Source: Verrucosispora sioxanthis (GTDB lineage Bacteria > Actinomycetota > Actinomycetes > Mycobacteriales > Micromonosporaceae). From it: DNA of 64,000 bases. The position numbers and the translations under genes are program-made. Shown here in pieces: positions 56,365-64,000 of the stretch (its first letter is position 1; every line of letters begins with the position of its first letter). Where the stretch lies: positions 372,001-436,000 of the forward strand of contig NZ_SAIY01000001.1 in assembly GCF_010560025.1 (NCBI RefSeq), written 5' to 3'. The notes beneath the pieces are model-generated. The model made no database searches. It had not been told where the DNA came from and was given only the letters and a program-made list of their open reading frames with translations.

Positions 56365-57386
56365 CGGTCATCCTCCCGCCAGTCCAGCAGCACCTTCATG
56401 ACACCGCCGCCCTCCAGCGCGGTGAACGCCGCGGTCGCCGCCTCCGGCGGTTCGACCCGGGAGATCAGTTGCCGCGCCGGAATCGCACCCGAGGCGATCA
56501 GCCGGATCGCCTCGGCCATGTCGTCGCGCTGGTACAGGCGGGCGCCGCGCAGTTCCAGTTCGCGCCAGAAGAACCGGTGCAGGTCGACCTCCCGGGGCCG
56601 GGGATGGATCGCCACCATCACCAGCCGACCCCGGACAGCCAGCACCTCGACCGCGGTGGCGACACCCGCCGCCGCGCCGGACACCTCGAAGGCGACGTCG
56701 GCCCCCGCGCCGTCGGTCCGGTCGGCGACCAACGCCGCCACGTCGACCGCGGTCGGGTCGACCGCCTCGATGCCGATGTCGCCCGCCACGGCGCGCCGCG
56801 TCGGGTCCGGCTCGACGAGCAGTACCCGCGCACCGCGGCCCTTTGCGACGGTGCCGATGAGCACCCCGATCGGCCCGCCGCCGACGACGACCACGTGATC
56901 GCCGGAGGCCACCTCGCCACGCCGTACGTCGTGCACGGCGACGGCCACCGGTTCCACGAGTGCGCCCTGGTCGAGCGGCAGTTCCTCGGGCAGCGGCAGG
57001 ACGAGTTCCGCCGGCACGTTCCAGCCGGACTGCATGGCGCCGGGCGAGTCGATGCCGAGGAAGTTCATGGCGTGGCAGATGTGCGAGTTGCCGCGTCGGC
57101 AGGCGGCACACCGCCCGCACCATCTGGTGGGAAGTACCGTCACCGGCTGGCCGACGGCCCAACCGGTGACGCCCTCGCCCAGCGCCGCGACCCGCCCGGA
57201 CATCTCGTGCCCGATGATGGCGGCGGCACCGACCCGGGAGTCCATGTCCCCGTGGTAGATGTGCAGGTCGGTGCCGCAGATCCCGGTGTAGGCCACCGAG
57301 ATGCCCAGTTCACCGGGCCCGGGTGCCGCCGGCTCACGTTCCTCGATTCCGAGGCGCCGTGCTCCCCGGTAGACCACTGCCTTCAT
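56361..57386 (-). CDS. Zinc-dependent alcohol/polyol dehydrogenase (MDR family)
   Basis: 341 residues from ATG 57386, with GGAGG upstream. Medium-chain dehydrogenase: catalytic zinc ligands in TGICGTDLHIYHG (Cys) and GHEMSGRVAALGEGV (His, Glu). The structural zinc region WCGRCAACRRGNSHIC has four Cys. The Rossmann motif is VVVGGGPIGVLIGTVAKGRG. It resembles L-threonine, sorbitol and galactitol dehydrogenases. In this operon it may be a second sugar dehydrogenase or act on the keto-deoxy acid; its extra presence is unexplained. Confidence 0.87.
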   Translation of the reverse strand: MKAVVYRGARRLGIEEREPAAPGPGELGISVAYTGICGTDLHIYHGDMDSRVGAAAIIGHEMSGRVAALGEGVTGWAVGQPVTVLPTRWCGRCAACRRGNSHICHAMNFLGIDSPGAMQSGWNVPAELVLPLPEELPLDQGALVEPVAVAVHDVRRGEVASGDHVVVVGGGPIGVLIGTVAKGRGARVLLVEPDPTRRAVAGDIGIEAVDPTAVDVAALVADRTDGAGADVAFEVSGAAAGVATAVEVLAVRGRLVMVAIHPRPREVDLHRFFWRELELRGARLYQRDDMAEAIRLIASGAIPARQLISRVEPPEAATAAFTALEGGGVMKVLLDWREDDR

Positions 57387-57448
57387 CGATCCTCCGTATC
57401 AACGGCCGCACGCCGCTCGTGCCGCCGGCCACCACCGTGGGGTCGTTG

Positions 57449-58687
57449 TCAGTGACGTCCGGTCGGCGACACCTGATTGCTGTTGTGTGCCGGGGTGGCA
57501 GTCCGGGCCAGCGGGAAGCCGCCGGCGGCCGGCAGGACACCGTCCGTCGTCGCCAACAGCCGTCGCCCGGCCTGCTCCGGCCGGACGTTCGGGCCGTCGA
57601 CCGCCTGCGCCTGCGGGTGCCGGTCCACGGCCCGGATCCGTTGTTCGTCGACCCGCAGGCCGAGCCCCGGCGAGTCGCCCAGGACGAAGGCCCCGTCCTC
57701 GACGTGCACGTCGACGGAGACGCCGACCGGCGGCCAGAGGTCCTGCAGCTCGCTGGTCAGGTGGTTCGGCACCGAGGTGGCCGCGTGCAGCAGCCCGAAC
57801 GGGCTGTTGCCGATCGGGCTGACCGGCAGGTCGTAGGCGTGCGCCAGGGCGGACACCCGCAGGAAGTGGGTGACTCCACCGATCGCGGACGTCTGGACGA
57901 CGTCGACCGCGCCGGCGGCGATCAGCGGTCGGTACTGCTCAAGCCCGGTGAGGTTCTCTCCGGTGGCGACGGAGGCACGCACCCCCCGGCCGACGGCGGC
58001 GAGCCCTTCGGCGTCCCAGCGCCGAACCGGCTCCTCGATCCAGATGAGGTCGAGGGTGCGTTCGAGTTCGCAGACGTGCCGGACGGCCTGCTTGCGGGTC
58101 CACGCCTCGTTGACGTCGAGCATCAGGCCCGGCCGCAGTCCGTGGCCAGCCTCGGTCAGGATCTCCTTCACCAGGTGGAGCCGGTGTCGGTCGTGCTCGA
58201 TGTCGAGTCCGCCCTTGAGCTTGGCGGCCCGCAGCCCGTGCTCGGCGTAACGGATGTACGCCGAGACGAGTTCCTCGTCGCTGAGGGCGATGTCGAGCCC
58301 GGACGCGTACGCCGGGACCCGGCGGTCGCGGCCGCCCAGCAACCGCCACAGCGGCTGGCCAGCCGCCTGCGCCTTGATGTCCCACAACGCGGTGTCGAGT
58401 GCGCCGATCGTGCCGAACACCGGGCCGGCGTGACCTGCCTTGAAGGTGTGTCGCAGCATCCGGTCGTAGAGCGTCGTCACCGCACGGGGATCTTCACCGT
58501 CGATGGCCGCGAAGATCCGCTCGATCTCGACGTGCGGGCCGATGCCGACACCCGACAGCCCTTCGTCGGTCTCCACGACGACGATCGGTACCGGGACCCT
58601 CCCGTCGGCGAACACGCCGTTGGCGTCGCCGACCGGGCGCCCCCATTCGTGGACCGTGGTGAGCGTCCGATATCCCGTGATGCGCAT
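57449..58687 (-). CDS. Enolase-superfamily sugar-acid dehydratase-like enzyme (mandelate racemase/MLE family)
   Basis: 412 residues from ATG 58687, 1 base after the permease stop. Family motifs are the KxK base AKLKGG near residue 165 and metal ligands in DVNEAW, IEEPV and ATGENL. It would dehydrate an aldonate such as L-fuconate to the 2-keto-3-deoxy acid. Two oddities stand out. The usual PVxPH motif after the seventh strand, which supplies the catalytic His, reads PVSPIGNSP here. And the protein continues about 45 residues past the normal end (after SPGLGLRVDEQRI) with a polar, disordered-looking tail. Exact substrate and mechanism are therefore open. Confidence 0.82.
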   Translation of the reverse strand: MRITGYRTLTTVHEWGRPVGDANGVFADGRVPVPIVVVETDEGLSGVGIGPHVEIERIFAAIDGEDPRAVTTLYDRMLRHTFKAGHAGPVFGTIGALDTALWDIKAQAAGQPLWRLLGGRDRRVPAYASGLDIALSDEELVSAYIRYAEHGLRAAKLKGGLDIEHDRHRLHLVKEILTEAGHGLRPGLMLDVNEAWTRKQAVRHVCELERTLDLIWIEEPVRRWDAEGLAAVGRGVRASVATGENLTGLEQYRPLIAAGAVDVVQTSAIGGVTHFLRVSALAHAYDLPVSPIGNSPFGLLHAATSVPNHLTSELQDLWPPVGVSVDVHVEDGAFVLGDSPGLGLRVDEQRIRAVDRHPQAQAVDGPNVRPEQAGRRLLATTDGVLPAAGGFPLARTATPAHNSNQVSPTGRH

Positions 58688-58688
58688 G

Positions 58689-59516
58689 TCAGCCCTTCGT
58701 GGAGCCGGCGGCGACGCCGTCGGCGATCTGGCGCTGGAGGAAGAGGTAGACCACCAGGACCGGTATCGCGGCGATCAGTACCCCCGAGGCGAAGGTGGGA
58801 ATGTCGTCGGAGTACTGGCCACGCAGCGAGGTCACGCCGACCATGAGCGTTCGGTGATCCGCCGACGGCATCATCACCAGCGACATCAGGACGTCGTTCC
58901 AGCAGAACAGCGCGTTGAGGATGCCGACCGACAGCAGCGCCGGGGTGCCCAGCGGCAGCATGATCCGGCGGTACACGCCGTACACGCTGTTGCCGTCGAT
59001 CCGGGCCGCGTCGATGACCTCCCGCGGGATGGTCTTGTAGTAACTCGTCATCAGGAAGACGGTGAAGGGCAGGAACTGGGCCACGAAGACCAGGACCAGT
59101 CCGGGGTACGTGTCGATGAGGGCGGTGTCGGCCATGATCCGGGCAAGCGGCACCATGATCACCTGGAACGGCACGAACAGGCCGGCGAGGCAGCCCAGGA
59201 ACAGCGCCGAGGAGCCACGGAACCGGAGCTGGCTCAGGGCGAAGCCGGCCATGGACCCGAGCAGCAGCAGCAGGACGACCGACGACGTCACCACGATCAG
59301 GGAGTTGAGGAAGTACCGGTCCATGCCGACGCTGTTCCACGCCGCGCTGATGTTGTCCCAGCGCAGGGTGTCGGTCACGGAGAACCGGTCGAGGATGTAG
59401 TCGCGCCGGGTCTTCATCGCCACGTTGACGGTGAACAGCAGTGGGTAGATCGTCGCCAGCGCGAGCAGCGACATCGGGATGGCCAGCAGCCACCGGCTCA
59501 GTCGTACCCGGGACAT
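58689..59516 (-). CDS. CUT1-type sugar ABC transporter permease (MalG-like)
   Basis: 275 residues from ATG 59516, overlapping the other permease by 1 base (TGATG). Six helices and the cytoplasmic EAA-type loop IPREVIDAARIDGNSVYGVY that docks the ATPase. Opening motif YPLLFTVNVAMKTRRDYIL is typical of MalG-like subunits. It forms the translocation channel with the MalF-like partner. No ATPase gene accompanies the set, so a shared MsiK-type ATPase is expected. Confidence 0.93.
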   Translation of the reverse strand: MSRVRLSRWLLAIPMSLLALATIYPLLFTVNVAMKTRRDYILDRFSVTDTLRWDNISAAWNSVGMDRYFLNSLIVVTSSVVLLLLLGSMAGFALSQLRFRGSSALFLGCLAGLFVPFQVIMVPLARIMADTALIDTYPGLVLVFVAQFLPFTVFLMTSYYKTIPREVIDAARIDGNSVYGVYRRIMLPLGTPALLSVGILNALFCWNDVLMSLVMMPSADHRTLMVGVTSLRGQYSDDIPTFASGVLIAAIPVLVVYLFLQRQIADGVAAGSTKG

Positions 59517-60496
59517 CAGTCCTCACCTCCCGCCCGCCGGAGCAGCTTCACTTGGAGCAGCCCCACGACGAGCATGATCACGAAGAGCACCGTCGACGCG
59601 GCCGAGGCGAGTGCGGGCCGGTTCATCTGACCCTGCTGGATCCAGATGTAGTACTCCGGGAGATAGGTGGATCCCTCCGGCCCACCGCTGGTCATCACGT
59701 AGAGCAGGCCGAACATCGAGGTCAGCATCCCGACCATGGTGGTCACGGCGACGAACGCGATGGTGCGGGACAGGCCCGGGATGATCACGTGCCGGATGAC
59801 CTGGGGCAGCGAGGCACCGTCCACGCGGGCGGCGTCCAGCAGCGCGGCGTCCAGGGTCGCGAACCCGGCCAGGAACACCACGAGCGCCATTCCGAAGGTG
59901 GCCCAGACGTGTACGCCGACCACCACGAACATCGCGACGTCGGGATTGCCGAGCCAGTCCACCGGGCTGATGCCGACCGCCTCGAACACGGCGTTGACCG
60001 GGCCGTCGAAGGCGAGCAGCAGGTTGAAGATCGCGCCGACGATGACCGGTGAGAGCACCGCCGGGAAGAAGTAGACGCTGCGGTAGAAGCGATGCCCGGG
60101 CACCTTGAGGTAGATGAACGTCGCCAGCAGCCCGGGGATCGCCACCGCCACCGGGAGCAACAGCACCAGCAGCCCGACGTTGCTCAGTGCGGTGCGGAAC
60201 AACGGGTCCTCGATCAACTCGAGGTAGTTGTCGAGACCCACCGCCTGACCGTTGCGCTCGCCGTCTCCGGTGAAGGAGAAGTTGACCCCGAGCAGCAACG
60301 GGTACAGCCGCAGCACCACGATGATCAGGATGGCGGGTGCGACCAGGACGTAGGGGGCGAAGCGCTCGGCCCGCGAGCCGCCGCGGCCGGGCCGAGCCCG
60401 GGCACCACGGCGGCGACGCGCGGAGCCGGCCGCCGCCCCGTCGGTCCGTCCGGCGGGCACCGGACGGACCGACGGTTCTGCGTTTCCGATCGGCAC
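59516..60496 (-). CDS. CUT1-type sugar ABC transporter permease (MalF-like)
   Basis: 326 residues from GTG 60496, 4 bases after the receptor gene. The first 45 residues are basic and disordered (RRRRGARARPGRGG), then six membrane helices. The EAA-type loop is LDAALLDAARVDGASLPQVI. It pairs with the MalG-like protein to import an oligosaccharide or monosaccharide. The long basic leader could be trimmed if a later start is used, but I see no better ribosome-binding site. Confidence 0.92.
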   Translation of the reverse strand: MPIGNAEPSVRPVPAGRTDGAAAGSARRRRGARARPGRGGSRAERFAPYVLVAPAILIIVVLRLYPLLLGVNFSFTGDGERNGQAVGLDNYLELIEDPLFRTALSNVGLLVLLLPVAVAIPGLLATFIYLKVPGHRFYRSVYFFPAVLSPVIVGAIFNLLLAFDGPVNAVFEAVGISPVDWLGNPDVAMFVVVGVHVWATFGMALVVFLAGFATLDAALLDAARVDGASLPQVIRHVIIPGLSRTIAFVAVTTMVGMLTSMFGLLYVMTSGGPEGSTYLPEYYIWIQQGQMNRPALASAASTVLFVIMLVVGLLQVKLLRRAGGED

Positions 60497-60500
60497 GAAA

Positions 60501-61766
60501 TCAGCCCGCCTGGTCGGAAGCTGCCAGCTGCTTCACCGCCTCGTCGACGCTGATCGAGCCGCTGAGCAGTTGCTGGGAGACCCGTCCCATCAGGTCCAGG
60601 GTCTTCGAGGAGAGCGCCACGTGCAGGGCGGGCTTACCGCTGTCGAGCGCGGCGACGATCGCGGCGGCGGCCGGGCCGGCCTGCGACACGTCGATGGTGG
60701 TGTCGGCGGCGATCGCGCCGGCCTCGGCGTAGAACGCCTGGAGCGCCCCGGTCGACGTCAGCGACCGCACCAGGTCGGCGGCGACCTTGGGATCCTTGGT
60801 CCACTTCGCCACCGCGTACCCGATGCCGCCGTCGTAGGCCAGGCTCGGCGTGGTGCCCGCGGTGACCACCGGGGCCTTCATCACGCCGAGCTTCTCGGGC
60901 GTGAGGAACTCGTTGAAGTCCTTCCAGTGCCCCACGTCCGACATCAGCCCGATGACGTGCGCGGCCTTGGCGGACTGGAAGAGCGCGAACGAGTCGTTGA
61001 ACATCGCGGTCGAGTTGGCCCCGTCGTTGTTCAGGCCGGCGTCGCCGGCCTCCTTCCAGAGCTCGAAGATCCGCTTCACGTTCGGCGAGGTCCAGTCGCG
61101 CTTGCCCGCGATCCAGTCGTCGTACTCCTGGGCGGTGAGGATGCCGGAGCCCAGGGCCGACATCCAGAACTGGATCCCGGCACCCTCCTTGTTGCCCAGG
61201 GCGAAGCACTTGGCACCGGCCTTGCCGATGGCGGCGCAGTCGGCGAGGAACTCGTCCCAGGTCGTGGCGGGGCTCGCCGGATCGAGCCCGGCCTTCTCGT
61301 AGAGCGCCTTGTTGTAGTAGATGGGGTGCCCCTGCAGCGTCACCGGCGCGGCGTAGGCCTTGCCGTCCTTGTTGAAGGCGTCCCAACCCGCGAGCCGCTG
61401 CTTGTCCTCGGCCACGTACTCGTCGAGCGGCACCAGCGCGTCGACCCGGTCCCGGATCTGGCCGCCGCCGTTGAACAGCATCACGTCCGGGCCCTTGCCG
61501 GACTGGATGGCCGCGCCGAGCAGCGTGTAGTACTGGTCGAACGGCTGCGCGACGAACTCGACCGTGACGTCGGGGTGCTTGGCGGCGAAGTCGGCCTTCG
61601 CCTTGTCGACATACGCTTTGGCCGACGGCTCGCCGGACTTCCAGTCCCACACCACCAGCTTGTCGGTCGAGCCGCCGGAGGAGGGGCCCGTGTCGCTGGC
61701 ACTTCCACAACCTGCCGTCGCCAGTCCCACAACGAGGACGGCGGACCACAATGCTCGTTGTTTCAT
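60501..61766 (-). CDS. CUT1-type sugar-binding lipoprotein
   Basis: 421 residues from ATG 61766 (AGAGGTG upstream). The signal ends at lipobox ATAGC (Cys20). Family 1 extracellular solute-binding protein: KLVVWDWKSGEPSAKAYVDK, a central KDGKAYAAPVTLQGHPIYYN and WDEFLADCAAIGKAGAKC are typical of UgpB/MalE-like receptors. It is the first gene of the eight-gene catabolic operon and so marks its promoter region, which carries site C of the GntR-type motif. The ligand is presumed to be the sugar consumed by the downstream enzymes. Confidence 0.93.
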   Translation of the reverse strand: MKQRALWSAVLVVGLATAGCGSASDTGPSSGGSTDKLVVWDWKSGEPSAKAYVDKAKADFAAKHPDVTVEFVAQPFDQYYTLLGAAIQSGKGPDVMLFNGGGQIRDRVDALVPLDEYVAEDKQRLAGWDAFNKDGKAYAAPVTLQGHPIYYNKALYEKAGLDPASPATTWDEFLADCAAIGKAGAKCFALGNKEGAGIQFWMSALGSGILTAQEYDDWIAGKRDWTSPNVKRIFELWKEAGDAGLNNDGANSTAMFNDSFALFQSAKAAHVIGLMSDVGHWKDFNEFLTPEKLGVMKAPVVTAGTTPSLAYDGGIGYAVAKWTKDPKVAADLVRSLTSTGALQAFYAEAGAIAADTTIDVSQAGPAAAAIVAALDSGKPALHVALSSKTLDLMGRVSQQLLSGSISVDEAVKQLAASDQAG

Positions 61767-61822
61767 CGTTGTTCACCTCTGAAGGGAGTGGCTGACGGCC
61801 TGCCGCAGCCAACGTGATCAAG

Positions 61823-61851
61823 AACGTAACTCGTATGACGTCTGACGTCAA
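61823..61851 (-). promoter_or_regulatory. Catabolic-operon promoter overlapped by GntR-type motif (site C)
   Basis: On the minus strand TTGACG (61851-61846), 17 bases, then TACGTT (61828-61823) form a good promoter for the operon starting at 61766. Site C, CGTAACTCGTATGACG (plus strand, 61825-61840), overlaps the -10 and the spacer, so a bound repressor would block polymerase. It lies in front of the divergent GntR gene. The sequence TGACGTC is repeated in tandem (61836-61842, 61843-61849). Confidence 0.65.
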
Positions 61852-61909
61852 CAGTCAGCCGTACACTGGCCTTGGACGTCGTGGCACGACGAGCCAATCG
61901 GAGGGGGAC

Positions 61910-62680
61910 ATGACGCCATCGCAGGAGACGGCCCTGGAGAAGCTGGCCGCCCCGACCTGGTCGCGCCGCCCCACCAACCTCGCCACGGCGGTCACCGCCG
62001 AGCTGGTGGAACGCATCGTCCGCGGGGTGCATCCCTCCGGCACCGCGCTGCCCCCCGAGCCGGTGCTCTGCGAGACCTTCTCCGTCAGCCGGACCGTCGT
62101 CCGGGAGGCGGTGAAGATTCTCCAGGAGAAGGGTCTGGTGCAGGTCCGTCAGGGTGCCGGCACCATGGTCACCCCGCAGTCGATGTGGGACATGCTCGAC
62201 GAACTCGTCCTCGGGGCCACCATCGCCGAGGACGACAGCCTCGCCATCCTCGACGATGTGGTGGTGACCCGGCGGCTGCTGGAGTCCGACATGGCACACG
62301 TCGCCGCCCGGGTCGCCGATGAGGAGACCGTGGACCGCCTGCGTGCCCTGGTCGATCGGATGGACGAGCTCGTCGGCGACACCGTGGCCTACCACGAACT
62401 CGACCGTGCCTTTCACGACACCGTCATGCAGGCGTCCGGGAACCGCATCGCTCGTGGCGTTGTGCAGGCGCTGGAGAGTCAGGTCGTGAACACGGCGCGG
62501 TACACCGGCCGCACCGAGCGGTCGCTCTGCGTCGCCTCCAACCGTGGACACCGACGTGTCTACGAGATGATCGCCGCCCACGACCCGGAAGGGGCCGCGA
62601 CGGCGATGTTCACCCACATCACCGAGGCCTGGCTGGTGCGACGCAGCGGCCCGGGCAAGCCGGACCGCCTGCAACGCTGA
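61910..62680 (+). CDS. GntR-family transcriptional regulator (FadR/FCD subfamily)
   Basis: 256 residues from ATG 61910, with a strong GGAGGGGGAC upstream. The N-terminal winged helix spans about 20-90: AVTAELVERIVRGVHPSGTA, ETFSVSRTVVREAVKILQEK, GLVQVRQGAGTMV. The C-terminal FCD effector domain has YHELDRAFHDTVMQASGN with the conserved Asp and His of its metal-binding pocket. FCD regulators sense sugar acids or other organic acids and usually repress adjacent operons. It is divergent from the catabolic operon and is the best candidate to bind the three motif copies. Confidence 0.92.
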   Translation: MTPSQETALEKLAAPTWSRRPTNLATAVTAELVERIVRGVHPSGTALPPEPVLCETFSVSRTVVREAVKILQEKGLVQVRQGAGTMVTPQSMWDMLDELVLGATIAEDDSLAILDDVVVTRRLLESDMAHVAARVADEETVDRLRALVDRMDELVGDTVAYHELDRAFHDTVMQASGNRIARGVVQALESQVVNTARYTGRTERSLCVASNRGHRRVYEMIAAHDPEGAATAMFTHITEAWLVRRSGPGKPDRLQR

Positions 62681-62709
62681 CCCGGGACACGACGGGCCGA
62701 CGGGCCCGA

Positions 62710-62737
62710 CCTCCTGGCTCCCACTGCCGCCAGGAGG
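62710..62737. terminator. Bidirectional hairpin between GntR and esterase genes
   Basis: CCTCCTGGC (62710-62718) pairs exactly with GCCAGGAGG (62729-62737), lying between two convergent genes. Confidence 0.6.
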
Positions 62738-62765
62738 CCGAGACCCGCCGTCGCGCTCGGCCCGG

Positions 62766-64000
62766 TCAGGAGAACTGGGCGAAGAATCGCCAGATCTCAC
62801 CCTTGGTCCAGGTGGTGATGCCACTCTCGGCGTACGTCCCGTCCACCGGCCCGGGCATGTGCCCGTTGTCGAACGCCGCCCACTGCACCGGGTAGCCGGC
62901 GCGGCAGCCGGAGTAGGCCGTGGTGATGTGCGTACGGCTGCCCGCTCCCGGCTCCGGCGGGTTCTGGGCGTTGCACCCGTTGTTGCGGACGAAGGTGTCG
63001 CGCAGCCCCCGGCCCTGGCCGATGCTGAGGACGTTGTCCGAGATGCCGTGCAGACCGAAGTACGCGATCGGCTGGGTACCGCCACTGCACCCGCTGATCT
63101 GCGCACCGGCGATCACGGCGACCGCCCGGAAGACGGTGGCCCGGGCGCAGGCGAGGGCGTAGCTCATGCCGCCGCCCCAACTGAAGCCGAGGGCGAAGCG
63201 CTGCCTCGGGTTGACGCACAGGTCGCTCTCGATCCGGCGGATCATGTCGTCGACGAAGGTGACGTCCTCGCCGCCGGCGTTGCCCCAACCGTTACCGAGC
63301 CCCTGCGGCGCGACCAGGATCGCGCTGTTGTTCGACTGCTCCTGCTGGCCGTAGTAGGACCAGGCGCTCCCGCTGGTGCCGCCGGAGGAGATGTCCTGCA
63401 TGGTGCCACCACGCCAGTGGAAGGCGAAGATCAGCCGGTAGGCGTTGGTGTTGTTGTAGTTGGCCGGCAGGCGCAGGATGAACTGGCGGCTCTTGCCGTT
63501 GCTCTGGATCGTGTGCGTGCCGTTGTACAGCGTCGGGGCCTTGCCGCACCCGGTGCCACCGGTGGGTGGTGGCGACGTGGGGCCACCCCCGTCGACCCGG
63601 GCCAGCTGCCACTGCTGGTTGGCGCCGTTCCAGTCGGCGTACTGCACCACGTTCGCGCCGTCCGCCGTGGCCGCACCCTGCACCTCCACGACCTTACCGC
63701 TGTGCCGACCGACCAACCGCACATGACCACCATCGGAATCAGCCAACCGGAACTGCTGATTGGTGCCGTTGTGATCAGACCACTGCACCACCGCCGCACC
63801 ATCCGCGGTCGACGCGTTCGACACATCCAGCACCTTGCCCGAATGCCGCGACTTCAACCGGTAGTAACCACCACCGGAATCCACGAACTGCCACTGCTGA
63901 TTCGCACCGTTGTTACGCGTCCACTGACTGATCCGCGCACCATCGCTGGTCGCCAGACCATACACGTCCAACGCCTTACCACTGTTGCGGTTCACCAACA
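62766..64000 (-). CDS. Secreted RICIN-linked esterase (PHB depolymerase / feruloyl esterase-like), N-terminus outside window
   Basis: The frame is open to the window end, so the signal and start are missing; about 410 residues are seen. The first 135 visible residues form a ricin-B lectin (NQQW, NQQF, NQQW; repeated SGKxLDV) and a short Gly/Pro linker. The rest is an alpha/beta-hydrolase of the LpqC/CE1 type: RQFILRLPANYNNTNAYRLI, the nucleophile elbow GFSWGGG with Ser, and the His in DNGHMPGP. Cysteine pairs suggest an extracellular protein. Such enzymes remove feruloyl or acetyl groups from plant polysaccharides or cut polyesters. It fits the polysaccharide theme of this region. Confidence 0.87.
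   Translation of the reverse strand, partial: LVNRNSGKALDVYGLATSDGARISQWTRNNGANQQWQFVDSGGGYYRLKSRHSGKVLDVSNASTADGAAVVQWSDHNGTNQQFRLADSDGGHVRLVGRHSGKVVEVQGAATADGANVVQYADWNGANQQWQLARVDGGGPTSPPPTGGTGCGKAPTLYNGTHTIQSNGKSRQFILRLPANYNNTNAYRLIFAFHWRGGTMQDISSGGTSGSAWSYYGQQEQSNNSAILVAPQGLGNGWGNAGGEDVTFVDDMIRRIESDLCVNPRQRFALGFSWGGGMSYALACARATVFRAVAVIAGAQISGCSGGTQPIAYFGLHGISDNVLSIGQGRGLRDTFVRNNGCNAQNPPEPGAGSRTHITTAYSGCRAGYPVQWAAFDNGHMPGPVDGTYAESGITTWTKGEIWRFFAQFS

Overview
The DNA is very GC-rich with strong G/C at third codon positions, uses GTG and TTG starts freely, and encodes typical actinobacterial families: a FilP-like DivIVA coiled-coil protein, a SigE-type ECF sigma factor, an IdeR/DtxR iron box, and secreted glycoside hydrolases with CBM2 and ricin-B (RICIN) modules. 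This points to Micromonosporaceae, most likely Micromonospora; the genus is inferred, not shown.

Layout. 1-3.6 kb: siderophore-iron ABC operon (permease fusion cut by the window edge, lipoprotein receptor, ATPase) behind an IdeR/DtxR box. 3.9-9.3 kb: frameshifted DivIVA-like protein, CPA2-type antiporter, an unknown protein, an AraC regulator. 9.4-13.5 kb: a large LuxR/LAL regulator broken by about seven indels, then two small lipoproteins. 13.5-25.7 kb: FUSC-type transporter, secreted GH5 cellulase, YccF protein, SDR, cation-diffusion transporter, FAD oxidoreductase, BASS transporter, DUF2855 protein, SigE-type sigma factor with overlapping membrane partner, SRPBCC protein. 25.8-31.3 kb: a single-chain 1832-residue acyl-CoA carboxylase. 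31.5-41.4 kb: DEAD-box helicase gene with frameshifts, PadR regulator plus membrane partner, PIN-domain toxin-antitoxin pair, DUF2071 protein, TPR-like/GGDEF protein, MFS exporter with a possible leader peptide, and an unknown protein.

41.5-64 kb is a carbohydrate-acquisition region. It holds a secreted GH141-like beta-helix protein with a RICIN domain; a ribose-type ABC importer with a tagatose-3-epimerase-like enzyme; a secreted five-module ThuA/sugar-dehydrogenase/PKD/CBM/RICIN protein; an eight-gene operon (CUT1 importer without its own ATPase, enolase-superfamily enzyme, Zn alcohol dehydrogenase, KduD-like SDR, COG3618-type lactonase, aldo/keto reductase); a divergent GntR/FCD regulator; and a RICIN-esterase cut by the window end. 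The enzyme set resembles a non-phosphorylative L-fucose or similar deoxy-sugar pathway. A 16-bp motif with core CGTATGA occurs upstream of the eight-gene operon, the ribose-type operon and the GH141-like gene, and at the first it overlaps a good -35/-10 promoter. This suggests one GntR-controlled regulon linking polymer cleavage, import and oxidation.

Three genes (DivIVA-like, LuxR, helicase) contain frameshifts. Most are single-base losses in G/C runs, so assembly error must be excluded before calling them pseudogenes. Everything here is from reading the sequence; no database search was possible.
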